A stretch of DNA of 64,000 bases from Rosa chinensis. Taxonomy: Eukaryota; Streptophyta; Magnoliopsida; Rosales; Rosaceae. Where the stretch lies: the NCBI RefSeq assembly GCF_002994745.2, contig NC_037088.1, positions 62,886,397-62,950,396 of the forward strand, read 5' to 3'. Positions within the stretch are counted from its first letter, which is position 1, and the number at the start of each line of letters is the position of its first letter. The notes under the pieces were generated by a model. That model was not told where the DNA came from, searched no databases, and saw only the letters and a list, made by a program, of their open reading frames with translations. Shown in pieces: positions 1-10,950 of this stretch. Position numbers and translations under genes: made by a program.

Positions 1-89
1 GTCATTAAGTATGGGTTTGAATGTTTGACTGTGATGTCTTTGCTTTTTCTTGCCGTTCATATTGGCTTAAGCCCACCATTTCTATGTAG

Positions 90-1771
90 GGATTGTACCT
101 GCATAGCATTCTGTCAGATGTTTTGGGCGATGGGATCTTCGCTGTGGATGGGGACAAATGGCGGCATCAGAGGAAGGCATCAAGCTCTCAGTTCTCAACC
201 AAAGTGCTTAGGGACTTTAGCAGTGAAATCTTCAGAACAAATGGAGTGAAACTTGCTGGCATAATTCATCAAGCTGCAACCTCCAACAAATCAATGGATA
301 TCCAAGTGAGTTTGCAAAGTCTGAAAGATCACATACTACATATATTGCACTATACGTTGTATATTTTGTTTGTCTTGCAGATAGATTAATTACTTGATGT
401 TCGTTTTGTTCGAAGGATTTATTTATCAAATCAACCTTGGATTCAATCGTCAAGATTCTACTTGATATAGATCTAGGCACCATGTCTGGAACAAATAATG
501 AAGAAAATATCCGGTTTTCCAATGCATTTGATGATGCAAATGAAGCTACCCTTCATCGTATTTCTGATATCTTCTGGAAGATCAAACGGTTCTTGAACAT
601 TGGCAGGGAAGCAGTGCTAAGAAAAAATATGGAGGTGGTGGATCACTTTATATACAAATTAATCAACAGAAAGATTGAAACACTCCATAATTCAGAAAAT
701 GATGAGCTATGTGTGAGTTACCTAGCTTCCTTTCTGTTCTAGATTGAAGTGATAAAATATTAATTGATTTGATGTTACTGATATAATGAGAGTAAATGAC
801 AGATAAAAAAAAGAGACTTCATCTCCAGGCTTTTGGAAACTAGAGAGACTGATCCAAAATACTTGAGAGATATGGTCCTCAGTTTTATTGTTGCTGGCAA
901 AGACACAACTGCTTCTGCTCTTTCATGGTTTTTTTATATGATGTGCAAGCATCTCGATATACAAGAAAAGATTGCAGAGGAAGTTAGAGAAGTAACAGGT
1001 CTGAACAGTACTTCAAGCGCTGATGAAGTTGCAGCCAACCTTACTGAAGAAGCCCTCAGCAAAATGCAATATCTGCATGCAGCTTTGACCGAGACACTCA
1101 GACTCTATCCTACGGTTCCACTGGTAACTCAGCATGTTAAATAAATGTCATACATTATATGTCCAAGACCATATATAATTGCAATGTTAAGATTCTTTCA
1201 TAGGATGTTGGATCCCCGATGTGATTTGAATTTGTTTTGCATTACTTCCTCTTAGTTAAGTAATTAATAAGTTTCATACTGTAATTTGTTCATAGGATGC
1301 GAGAGTTTGTTTTTCTGATGATACTTGGCCAGATGGACTTAGTGTAAAAAAAGGGGAACTGATAGTATACCAACCTTACTCAATGGGTCGGATGGAGTTT
1401 ATATGGGGTGATGATGCAGAAGAGTTTCGGCCAGAGAGATGGCTTGACAAAAATGGCAATTTCCAAGAAGAAAGCCCTTTCAAATTCATAGCCTTCAATG
1501 TAATTATAAAGAAAAATAAGTTGTTATTTATGTTCTGGATAAAATTGCTTAATTATTGTAGTACTCATGATAGTTCATTATTACGCAGGCCGGTCCAAGA
1601 ATTTGTCTAGGAAAAGAGTATAGTTACATTCAGTTGAAGATCTTTTCTGCTATGCTTATAAGTAACTACATATTCAAGGTTACTGATGAGAAGAAAGTTG
1701 TCAATTACAAGACGATGGTCACCCTCCATATTGATGGAGGTCTTCATGTTGATGCCTTTCCAAGAGTATGA
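90..1771 (+). CDS. Cytochrome P450, CYP704 family, copy 1 (partial, lacks exon 1)
   Basis: Exons 2-6 read as 90-305, 416-712, 803-1123, 1296-1499 and 1589-1771. All boundaries are GT/AG and phase 0, and the exon lengths (216, 297, 321, 204, 183) match the other copies except for one codon in exon 3 of copy 3. Visible P450 signatures are the I-helix AGKDTT, the K-helix ETLR, FRPERW, and the heme loop FNAGPRICLG split across the exon 5/6 junction. Exon 1 (membrane anchor and proline hinge, about 94 codons) must lie left of the window. No stop or frameshift was seen in these exons. CYP704 enzymes are ER-bound monooxygenases, characterised members being long-chain fatty-acid omega-hydroxylases; the substrate here is unknown. 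Family assignment is from recognition of the exon 4-6 sequence; subfamily (704C-like) is uncertain. Confidence 0.88.
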
Positions 1772-2704
1772 GCATGCAAGATAGTAAGTTTGGTCACCCA
1801 CTATCAATATTATTTATTGTAGTAGGAAGTGCATCATGTATTAGAGGCTAGCCCTCTTCAATTGGTTTTGTTTTCTTGTTTCTTTGATAGATCAACTCAA
1901 CAACTTGTACTCAACAACTTCTTGTTGATGACCATTATTGATTTGCTAAATCAAGGTTCAGGCTCAACAACACAAATTGTAATAAAATCATCCTCTGCTT
2001 AGTTCATTTTACAAAACGAAAGGAAATACGTACTTGGACATCATATCTTAAAATCATCAAATAAAGTTTGCAACCTAAAATAGAATTTGGCAGCCCATTT
2101 GAGTAAGCATACTAGCCCAATAGTATTATTTTAGAGAAAGAAATTGAAGACTAGGAAACGTTTAACATTTTATATAAAATGTTTAATGTTTCTAAATGTG
2201 GGATTTTGCCAAAACCTTTCTCAAGTGATTCAAGGGATTATGATTGGTGGGCCGTGAGCCTACCATGCCACGGGCAGAGTAGCTACACTAACGAATTTAT
2301 CATGGTTTTTCACTTCTTTTTGGTCATTGACAATGTTTTTTTACTTTGCTTATAAGATAATCTGTCATAATCTTTGTTCTGATACCAAATCAAATTATGA
2401 GATATAAATAAAGAAATATATGTGAGTGTGAATGATGGTGTATATAGGATTATATATACAAAGCCCTATACTACTAAATATAGTATAACACAAGTCATCT
2501 TGTTCTTCAAGTATTCTTGACCTACAAGGTTCACAAATCAACAATTCTTGCCCTCCAAATATTCTTATTCTACAAGACTCGCATGTCAATAATTTATATT
2601 AGATATATTTTATTGTGTATAATAATTTGTTGGACCCCTCCAGGCCCAACTACTTTTATTTGACTTGTTTAATGGTGCTGGTCATTTTCTATTTATTTGA
2701 CTTG

Positions 2705-2705
<1 letters not shown>
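1772..2705. other. 3' flank of P450 copy 1; no gene seen
   Basis: AT-rich flank. The first 150 bases resemble the 3' flanks of the other two P450 copies (a shared stretch around the sequence tttcttgtttctttgataga). Around 2375-2395 the sequence gttctgataccaaatc resembles an inverted LTR-retrotransposon primer-binding site and is followed by AT-rich LTR-like sequence, so a minus-strand LTR relic at about 2390-2630 is possible but not proven. Confidence 0.4.

Positions 2706-2744
<39 letters not shown>
2706..2744. repeat. (TA)n microsatellite
   Basis: About 39 bases of uninterrupted TA dinucleotide, just left of the 2760-7020 inverted-repeat element. Confidence 0.9.
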
Positions 2745-2749
<5 letters not shown>

Positions 2750-2975
2750 TGCTTGGCTGGTTCTAGTTAGATCTCTCAATTTGCTATATATATCACCTTT
2801 ATTTTTTGTAAAAATTTATTTCCCATTTTATCCTCTAACAAAATGAAAAACAAGTAAAGAAAAATTGATTGTTAGTGCTGTTCCTATCGGAGGAGAAGAG
2901 CCTCTTCTCCTTTCTTACATTTTCTTCTGTGCAACCTAAAACCTAACCAGCAATGTGATCTCTCCTCACGATGAG

Positions 2976-3959
2976 GGGAGAGGATCCTCTCCTGGGCTAG
3001 TTTTTAACCTGACCTACCTAAGCTTTGAAGCAGATTATGACACGTGGCTAATGCCACATCCAATGGCCTATAACCCTTCAGATATTGATTTTACAATAAT
3101 ACCCATTTAGGTCAATGTTCTCTCTCCTCTCTTTCTCATCGTCTACCACACTTTCTCCTCTCTTTCTTAGCGTTCACCGCACTGTAATTATAGAAATTCA
3201 AATGATCAAGAACTCAGATGAGATCTCACATAATTAACAAAACCCAGTTGAGGTTTAACAACTAAATCACTCTAAGTTGAACACCCAAGACCAACAATAA
3301 TGTTGAATTTCAAATAAGAAACTCAATTGAACTTTCATAAAATTAACATAACCAATCAAGCTAGCTTTCACACAATTAAAAGAAACCCAATCGAGATTCT
3401 CAAATATCTACACAAACCCAGTTGAGATTTTCACATATTAACAGGAAACACACTGAGATTTTCACAGAAAACGAAAACAAATTGAGGTTAACATAATTGA
3501 AAGACCATGAGTTAAAGACGGCGGCGAAAGGGAGAGTTGCTGGTGCTGTGGTCAACTGAGACGTTTCAATCGTCGTCGTCGTAACTGGTCCTCTGGGTGT
3601 TGGTGTTGAAGGAGCCAGAAATAGAGGGAGCGTCATGTGCTTGTCGTCTTCATCACAATCCCAAACCCAGTCATGTCAGCCAGACGAAACCAAACCACCT
3701 CCGATGAAATCCAGCCGTCTCTAACGAAACCCAAGCTTACATCTTCATCTTCTTACAGCGTCAACCCGAAATCTCCGGCAATGAAAGAGTCTAAATAGAA
3801 GAAAACGAAAAAGAGATCGGCAGAAAAGTGAACTTTTAGAAGTTCCAAGAAAATTGAAGTTATTGTGGACCATTAGATTAACAATAGACACGTGTCATGA
3901 TCTGCTTCAAAGCTCAGGTAAGTCAGGTTAAAAACTAGCTCAGGAGAGGACCCTCTCCC
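2976..3959. mobile_element. Non-autonomous MULE-like element, perfect 9 bp target duplication
   Basis: The termini are inverted repeats of about 80 bases beginning gggagaggatcctctcctgg and ending aggagaggaccctctccc. The target duplication cacgatgag is perfect (2967-2975 and 3960-3968), which fits the 9 bp rule of Mutator-like elements. The interior holds loose repeats of a motif like cagttgagattttcacata (3240-3500) and a GC-richer 3500-3780 stretch with CGTCGTCGT, which might be a captured 5' exon but has no recognisable domain. The element is nested in the 2760-7020 element. Confidence 0.8.
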
Positions 3960-4384
3960 CACGATGAGATATGTAAGAACAACAATTCCATCTTTCTATC
4001 TTTTGGCAATCTTTCAATTAAAAACCTCAGTCTAGTTATCTTTCCATCTTTCCTTCCATCTACACCTCGTCTTAGCCACAGACTCGAGTTGTTGGCGTTC
4101 CAGTTAAATCTCATAATAAAGCCAACAAGTTTTAGTTTATGGAAGCTATTGTTAGATACATAGAGGTTGGGCTTAACAAGAATCAAGATGGAAATGTGTC
4201 ATCTATTTGGCTTGTTATTAAGTGGAAAGAAATTGAATTGATAAAAATTTGGTATTAGAAGAATTGAGATCGCTATACACTGGGTGGTCAAGAAAAGAGA
4301 AAGGAAGAAATGATCTTTTGTGTGTGTGTATGGAGAAATGAACTTGTCATTCAAAGGGCAAAGTCTAGAAAGAGTCATAATAAC

Positions 4385-6810
4385 CAATGTATTAAAAAGC
4401 GCGCTTTAAGGAGCCCCTGAGGCGCAAAAGGCTTTTTTCTTGGTACATTTCGCCACAAATTTCATCACAAGGTGTAGAGGTGTACTTCTAGACATGAAAG
4501 CGTGGTGAGGCGTGAAAAACATGATAAAGTGTGAGATCCTGAATTTTGAAGTTGGTCAAATTTTATTTTTGAGTTTAGAAGTGGAAAGTAGAGGTCGTCA
4601 CGAGTTCGCAGCATATTTTGGTGAATTTTTCAGGTTTCCAAACTATTTTTAAGGAATTTTTGAATTTGGATAGAAATTACAATAATTGGCGATGTGGCGC
4701 GTTGCTATTGGTGGATATGCATTACTTGGTGACCTAGGACAGCAGCCCTACGTGCAAGTGAGAATATGTATATCAGATGTTTGACATGTGGCAAATAATG
4801 AAGGAGAGATCAATCAGATCAAGCCACATGGCACCCCTGTGTTGAAATGTTAGTTATGGTTTGACACGTGTCATTCATTCATGGACCAAAACCACAAACT
4901 TTACCTATTACGTCGCTTCCATCAGGCCTATAAATAGGACCCAACCAGATCATAGTTCCTCCACAATTTTCGGAGAGTTTTCTCTCTCTAGAACTTGTTT
5001 TTATCATATCTTTTAAACCATAAGTCCGATTTAGGATCCATTTTAGTCTCGACGAGCTCTTTCTATTAGTGGGAAGAAAAGTTTGATTTGGTGAAATTAT
5101 TTTTGACGATCTAGGAGGCTTGATTTTGTTTTATATCGTCCACGATTGTCGGAAATAAAGTAGGGGATCTCGGGGAAAATTTTTATGATTGGATATTGAT
5201 TGTATGTGCTTCATGCATATGTTATTCTAGTTAATATTATGTTTGGATGATTTCTTTGATGATATTTGAATTACATGTACTAAATGTACGTTGATCGATG
5301 TAAGTGCATGTTTTCATGGAGGTTGTTATTTATCAAGTGGAAAGGAGTTGGGGAGAAATTATGATTATTTGGTGATTGTGAGAATTATCTTTTGTGTAGT
5401 TGAGCCTGAACATTGTAGGGATCAAGCTTAGGCAAGCCCGTGTGCACAATTAGGTTTAGAATATCGGCAGTATAATTGTCGATATATCTGGGTGATTTGG
5501 GCTTGGAGATCAATGTTTCAGACAAGATGACTAGCAAAAGGGGTTTGGGGGATTTGATTGAGTTAGGGGATTAATTTATATGTTTGGATATTCAAGTCAC
5601 AGTTGCAAAACTGTAAAGTATACTGTATGGGACGTGTAGGCTTGCGTATTCTGGTATATGAATTAATGGGTATATAAATGGAGTTGGATTGCATTATTGT
5701 TTGATATACATGTTATAATTGAAATATATGATGGTATTATCTTTGGTCAATTATCCATGAGGAATTTTTATGTCCTTACTGAGCCGCTGGTTGAGCTCAC
5801 CCCTTAACAAATTTTTTAGGTATGAGATCAAGATACTAGACCAAGAAGTTCTAATATGTATATAATGTCAAATGGGTTGTGAAACTTGTGTTTTCTTTAT
5901 GTTTGTTTGAAAATAAAGAATGAGTACTAGTATACTATGTATAATAGAGGCCTCATGATAGAGATTATGTAATATATGCTTCCGCTGAAATTTGAGATCT
6001 TGTTATCTAATTGTTAGTTCATGATTTATTTATTTTTTTGTCACATTTTGATTATAGAAATTTTAGTTCTATAATTAAGATGTGATTCACACCTTAACTT
6101 GAGATTAGAAAAGTAGCTTGAGTCAGGACGTGACATGGAGGCATACGCCCAAAAAAAAACAACAAAAGATGGTAGATGAGTTCTGAACTTCTGCATTGTC
6201 TTTGAGATGATTTTTGCTCCAAATCATGATAGAGACTAAGATAAAGGGGTACAACTGAAGAAGGAGAGGCAGGAGAGCTCAGAGAGAGAGAGAGTTCGGG
6301 GCTATATCACTTTGATTTTGTCGCAGAGGGATGGTGCTGTAATATTTGGAGGGGGAGAGAGAGAGAGAGATAGGTTATGATCGAGTTGGTTTGTGCTTAA
6401 TTGATTGAGGACGTTAAGAAGCAGCTTTGGTGAAGATTATATAATACAGGTCTCTTGATATATACAATCAAGTAATACTGATTTGATTAAAGCTAATTCT
6501 ATCAACAATCACATGTAATTTGGAAGATTATTATGGTTTTTTGAAAGATTACTCTGGTTTATCCTTATCTATTGGTCTTCCGCCTTTCCTAAATACTTTA
6601 TATTCATATATATTAAGATACAATTAGTGGCACACTACAATACAAACACTTGATTTTTCTATATACATAATTAGTTGTTATTTTTTCTATATACGTGTTT
6701 TACTAAATTTTTCTTTAATACATACTTATTTTATTATGATGCAAGGCTTACGCCTTATTGAGACCCTCCTGAAAACACCTCGAGTTACGCCTTAGCGTTT
6801 TAAAACATTG
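4385..6810. mobile_element. hAT-like non-autonomous element, 8 bp target duplication
   Basis: The ends are caatgtattaaaa and ttttaaaacattg, inverted with respect to each other, and the flanks are a perfect 8 bp duplication, ataataac (4377-4384 and 6811-6818). An 8 bp duplication with CA...TG termini is typical of hAT transposons. Subterminal sequence is rich in aggcg/cgcct motifs on both sides. No transposase is visible. A 1.6 kb solo LTR (4530-6135) is inserted in it, leaving about 0.8 kb of original element. Confidence 0.75.
4530..6135 (+). mobile_element. Solo LTR (about 1.6 kb) inside hAT-like element
   Basis: Starts tgtgagatcctga and ends tcaggacgtgaca, an inverted terminal match with TG...CA. 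A strong TATA box (tataaata, 4929-4936) is followed by a CT-rich leader, and an AATAAA signal lies near 5914, giving a U3-R-U5 layout on the plus strand. No internal domain or second copy is present, so it is a solo LTR. The target duplication is imperfect (taaag / tggag), so the exact ends may be off by a base or two. Length suggests a Ty3/gypsy source, as an inference. Confidence 0.65.
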
Positions 6811-7047
6811 ATAATAACTGAGGCTCGATCAAGTACAAAGCAGATAAATATAAAGAAATGTTGAGAGAGAGAGAGAGAGAAAGAAGAAAGCTTTCTTCCT
6901 CAAATGGAATACGAGAAAATTAAATTGAAGTGAAAAATTTGTTAGAGGGTAAAATAGGAAATAAATTTTTACAAAAAATAAAGGAAGTATACATAGCAAA
7001 TTGGGAGGTCTAACTAGAACTACCTTTTTTGCTTTGGTTATTTTATT

Positions 7048-7475
7048 GGGTTATTATCACAAATTGTACCTGAACTATACCTCAATCTTATCGATGGTAC
7101 CTGAACTTCAATTTTGATCACAACCAGTACCCGAACTTTTCGATTTCATTTTAAATGGTACCTAGAGCTACATCCGATTACTATTCCGACTAAAAACGGC
7201 ATGGGAGGCGATCATAGTGATGATTTTTGATGATTTCGAGGGTTGCGATCATATATAGTGATGATTTTTTAGTAATAGACTTGCATTGAACTTGTTTTTT
7301 TGTTTTTTGTTTTTTTAGATTTGGCTTCTTTGGCCGGAATAGTGATCAAAGGTGGCCTTAGGTACTATTTAAAATGAAATCGAAAAGTTTAGGTACTGGT
7401 TGTGATCAAAATTGAAGTTCAGGTACCATCAATAAAATAGAGGATAAGTTCAGGTACCATTTGTGATAATAACCC
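7048..7475. mobile_element. MITE with about 130 bp TIRs, 9 bp target duplication
   Basis: A 428 bp element beginning gggttattatcacaaattgt and ending acaaatggtacctgaact in inverted orientation, followed by its gggttattatcac end. TIRs cover about 130 bases per side. A perfect 9 bp duplication tattttatt flanks it (7039-7047, 7476-7484), pointing to a Mutator-type MITE. The center carries a poly-T stretch and no ORF. Confidence 0.8.
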
Positions 7476-7635
7476 TATTTTATTTTATTTTATAGATATT
7501 TTATTTTGCTGATAATACAATTTGTCCAATGAGATATATACACATTTTTTTAAGGAAAGGAGGTCAAAATTTTATTGAACTTTAGAACAATGAAAAAACA
7601 GTAGCTTCAGCTGCTAATAATGAACCTCAACAATT

Positions 7636-7984
7636 TAAATGCAATATACAAGTCATACAACTTTAGGAGGCAAATTGATATAGGTCAACGTCTTTGTAAT
7701 TAAAATTGAAATTTTTATCTTATGTATACACACATCCATCGATGAGATATTTACAGATGTAATGTGAAAAAATAAGCACATTTCGCAGTCGTCAAGATAT
7801 CGGTCAACCATGAAGACATAGAAGTGACGACAGTTGACCAATTCGATCGCATTCGAAAATATGGTGAAATAGGCTAAATTTTTTACCAAACTCATAATTT
7901 ATTGTAATAATCCCATCCAACGGTCTTTTTTTTCATTTTCATTGAATTAATAGGAGTTGCTCTTTGGAGTGTATAATATATAAA
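7636..7984. repeat. Direct repeat, left copy (about 350 bp)
   Basis: This block is about 85% similar by eye to 10036-10385 in the same orientation (shared blocks include aagtcatacaactttaggag and atatggtgaaat). A third, more diverged unit is recognisable at about 9905-9990. The repeats probably belong to one older dispersed element into which the 7985-9865 element inserted. Confidence 0.7.
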
Positions 7985-8331
7985 GGGTTAAATACTTGTT
8001 ACTCCCTGTACTTTGCACCGAAAAACAGTTCAGTCCCTCATATTTTAAATTAAACAATTTAGTCCTTATTCTCTCTAATTCTCACACAATAGGTCCTAAA
8101 ATGACCATTATACCCCTCACTTTCTGTTTTTTCTCTCTCTTTTTTTATTTGGTTTTTATTTTTTCTGCTTTTCCCCCTCATCTCTCTCTCCCCCCCTTAC
8201 TCCTCGGCGTTTCTCTCCACACAGGCCAGTATCCACTTGCAACAACCAGGTGGCATTAATCAAATTTGAGGGCTGAGGATCCATCTTCGAGCTTGGATCC
8301 AAGCTTCTCGATGTCCATGTAGGTGCATAAG

Positions 8332-8715
8332 ATGTCATCTTCAGAGCCTAGATCCTTGGAGCTGTTGGATGGTCGTCTAAGGGATTTTGGAGTAGATCCA
8401 GGTCATCAGGGATTCGGAAATGGACCTCTGATTGGGCGCGGTGGTGGTAGGAGACTAGGAGCCACAAATGGCATGGAGGCTTTTTGCATTGGTACGATCG
8501 TCCACCACTTTTTGCACATCTTCTACGACCTCACCCGCCGCTGCTTCGCACTGGAGGTCATCAGGAAGAATGGCTACCTAGAGGTTGTCCACCTCCCCGA
8601 AAACCTTCCGGTCAAGCTCGATTCGCAAGATCTGCTTCAGCTTGGGGATAAAGGATTTTACTTTTTGTTGCCGATAAGGAGTACTGTGGGTGGACCTATT
8701 AAGCCCAGGCATTAG
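8332..8715 (+). pseudogene. Captured FHA-domain gene fragment inside Pack-MULE
   Basis: A 127-codon ORF from an ATG at 8332. Residues about 57-121 resemble the plant FHA1/FHA2-type forkhead-associated domain: HIFYDLTRR, an ALEV..KNG stretch, VKLDSQDLLQLGDK and FYFLLPIRS follow in the order expected for that family. FHA domains bind phosphothreonine peptides; the usual SRHHAR motif is replaced here (VHHFLH), so binding is doubtful. Residues 1-56 are not recognisable and are rich in glycine. The parental plant protein is longer. The ORF has stayed open, but I see no evidence that it is expressed. The call rests on remembered family features; a protein search would settle it. Confidence 0.6.
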
Positions 8716-9350
8716 GCGGTGGCGGTCGAGGGTGGAGGCTGTAGTGGGAAGAAAAGGAGGGAAGGGTATGATGGTTATGGGTATAGTGGTGGGCTGGGTT
8801 GCGGCGATTGTGTTACTTCAGGTGATAGGTCTCCACGGAGAAGAAGGTTTGGGTGCCCAGAGAAAATTCTGGGTACCTGTGTATCGGCACGTGGGCCATT
8901 TTCCGGCATCGCAGGATGACGCGGAGGCCGGACCTGACTCGTCGGAGGCCGGTGAGTACACTAGTAGTAGAGGTGAGCTGCATGGTGGTGTGAGAGACTA
9001 GTCATGGAGGAGAGAGAATATGGGAGAGCTTCTGAATTGGAACTCCAATGCGCGGCTTTCGGCTGTCCATTTTCGCTTTGGGTTGTTTGCTTCGATTATA
9101 GCAACCATTGATTCCTAAGGTAGAGCTTCTGAATTGGAAAGTTCAGAGCAGAAAATTGATGAAGAAACAGATATGTAATCCTGAGAGAGAGGGAGGGGGG
9201 AGAGAGCAAAGCAGAAAAAATAAAAACCAAATAAAAAAAGAGAGAGAAAAAAAAGAAAGAAAGTGAGGGGTATAATGGTCATTTTGGGACCTATTGTGTG
9301 AGAATTAGAGAGAATAAGGACTAAATTGTTTAATTTAAAAGGTGAGGGAC

Positions 9351-9812
9351 TGTACATACCACCTATATCACATACCGCCAAGCATAAGCAATGACCTCTT
9401 AGGTGGGCCCCGCGACATGGCTTGTCCCTCCTACGACATGCATCCGGTAGTCCGACACCCGAGCTACCTCGCTATGGTGGAGGTCGGCTAGTACCTTGCT
9501 AGGAGGCCACCCTCCCATGCTCTCCAAGAGGCTTCAAGAGAAGCAATATGTACATTGTATCCCACATCGAAAATATAGAATAGATGGGGACTTCCTTTAG
9601 CTATAAGAGGAAGTCCTCCTCTTCTTAGATGAGGATGGATCCATGATCCCCACACTTGTATCATTACAAAGGTCACTTGACCTCACTCATAGTAAAATAC
9701 CCAAGTGGACGTAGCCTTGCCCCAAGTGCAAGGTGAACCACTATACATCCGGTGTCATCTCTCTCTCTCTCCCCATCATGCTTCTTAGTTACCGTATTCT
9801 TCAGTAGAAACA
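9351..9812 (+). mobile_element. Solo LTR (462 bp) interrupting the Pack-MULE right TIR
   Basis: Sequence starting tgtacatacc and ending gtagaaaca separates gagggac from aggactgaactg, which are contiguous in the intact left TIR. Target duplication is gggac / aggac (4 of 5). It contains a TATA-like tataaga (about 9604) and a tcccacatcg motif; no internal domain is present. It could equally be a small TRIM-type element. Confidence 0.65.
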
Positions 9813-10035
9813 AGGACTGAACTGTTTTTCAGTGCAAAGTACAGGGAGTAACAAGTATTTAACACATATATAAATATTGGTTTATAAGAGTAACTAAGTT
9901 TGACTTAGTTGATCAAATTCGAAACGAGAACAAAATTGGCTAGATTTTTTACAACCACCATAAAACATTACAACCTCTCTATCCAGCGGTTAGTTTCTCT
10001 AAATTCATTTTCCACTTCATGGTTGTTTTAGAGTT

Positions 10036-10385
10036 TAAATGCAATGTATAAGTCATACAACTTTAGGAGACAAATTGGTATAGGTCAACGTTTTTATAAA
10101 TAAAATTGAAATTTTTATCTTATGTCCACGCATATCTATCGATGGAATAATTATAGACGTGATGTAAAAAAAATAAACACGTTTCGCGATTGTCACGCCA
10201 TCGGTCAACCAAGAAGACATAGAAGTGACGACGGTTGACAAATTCGATCGGATTCGAAAATATGGTGAAATTGGCTAAATTTTTTACCACACTCATAATT
10301 TATTGTAATGATCACATCCAACGGTTAATTTTTTCATTTTCTTTGAATTGATAGAAGTTGCTCTTTGCAGTGTATGATATATAAA
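10036..10385. repeat. Direct repeat, right copy (about 350 bp)
   Basis: Second copy of the 7636-7984 block, same orientation. Between the two lies the Pack-MULE plus a shorter, diverged unit. Confidence 0.7.
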
Positions 10386-10424
10386 TATAGGTTTATAAAA
10401 AATTAGTATCTTTAAAGATTTATC

Positions 10425-10590
10425 TGTAAATAAAGCCCGCAAGGCCAGCTTTATATGGACGGGCTTGGATCCTTTAATTTACAATAAAGCCCGGGCAGGC
10501 CCACCCCGTTATTATTTAAAAATATAGTAAGGCCCGGCCTCGCCCAAGCCCACTATGAATGGGCCGGGCCGGCCCGTTGATGAGACCTAT
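10425..10590. repeat. GC-rich palindromic block of gggcc/ggccc motifs
   Basis: Repeated aaagcccg, ggcccg and gggccgggcc motifs in both orientations within AT-rich DNA. It looks like a small dispersed repeat, but I cannot define its ends. Confidence 0.3.
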
Positions 10591-10950
10591 ATCAGTGAAA
10601 GAAAATTACAGTCATCGATGAAAGTAAATTTCTTAAATTCGTCTAAATCTGCTGGACTAAGTTATTTGCCATGTCAAAAAAAAAAAGAAGCAAAAAGATA
10701 TACGCCACAGAAATCCGGTCAGAGTAGAGGAATACATACAAAGCTTTCAGCAAAGTTCATATTTGATAGTACGTGATATGCAACCACGTGAAGACTAGTT
10801 TGATATCTCCGTGCTTACCCCCAACTTTCATTGTTTTTTTAGGTACAACGGCAACTGTTGGCCTTTTGCAATGCTGAATGGATTAATAGTCAAGATTGAT
10901 AGAGCAATTTGGGAACGACTTTGGCAGTACAGTTAGCAAGCTTTCTTTTA

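Larger units (their letters stand above)
2760..7020. mobile_element. Long-TIR DNA element (MULE-like), host of nested insertions
   Basis: The left end (gttctagttagatctctcaa onward) and the reverse complement of the right end match for roughly 100 bases, sharing the order tctagttag, caatttgctat, ttattttttgtaaaaattta and ccctctaacaaa-like blocks. Subtracting the two nested elements (2976-3959 and 4385-6810) leaves an ancestral element of about 0.85 kb. No transposase is visible, so it is non-autonomous. The exact target duplication is unclear (tttgct-like sequence on both sides), so the superfamily is inferred only from long TIRs. Confidence 0.6.
7985..9865 (+). mobile_element. Pack-MULE-like element carrying an FHA gene fragment
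   Basis: The left TIR runs from gggttaaatacttgttactc through the ttagtccttattctctctaa block. The right TIR is its inverted copy, ending caagtatttaacac, and both TIRs exceed 120 bases. The 9 bp target duplication atatataaa is perfect (7976-7984 and 9866-9874), as expected for Mutator-like elements. The right TIR is interrupted by a solo LTR (9351-9812); without it the element is about 1.4 kb. Between the TIRs lies GC-rich, gene-like sequence (8320-9000) with an FHA-related ORF, unlike the AT-rich surroundings. No transposase is present. Confidence 0.85.

Noticed and set aside
8690..9001. Second ORF after the FHA fragment
   Set aside because: Overlapping frames, Gly/Arg-rich, no recognisable protein; likely intron or UTR of the captured gene.
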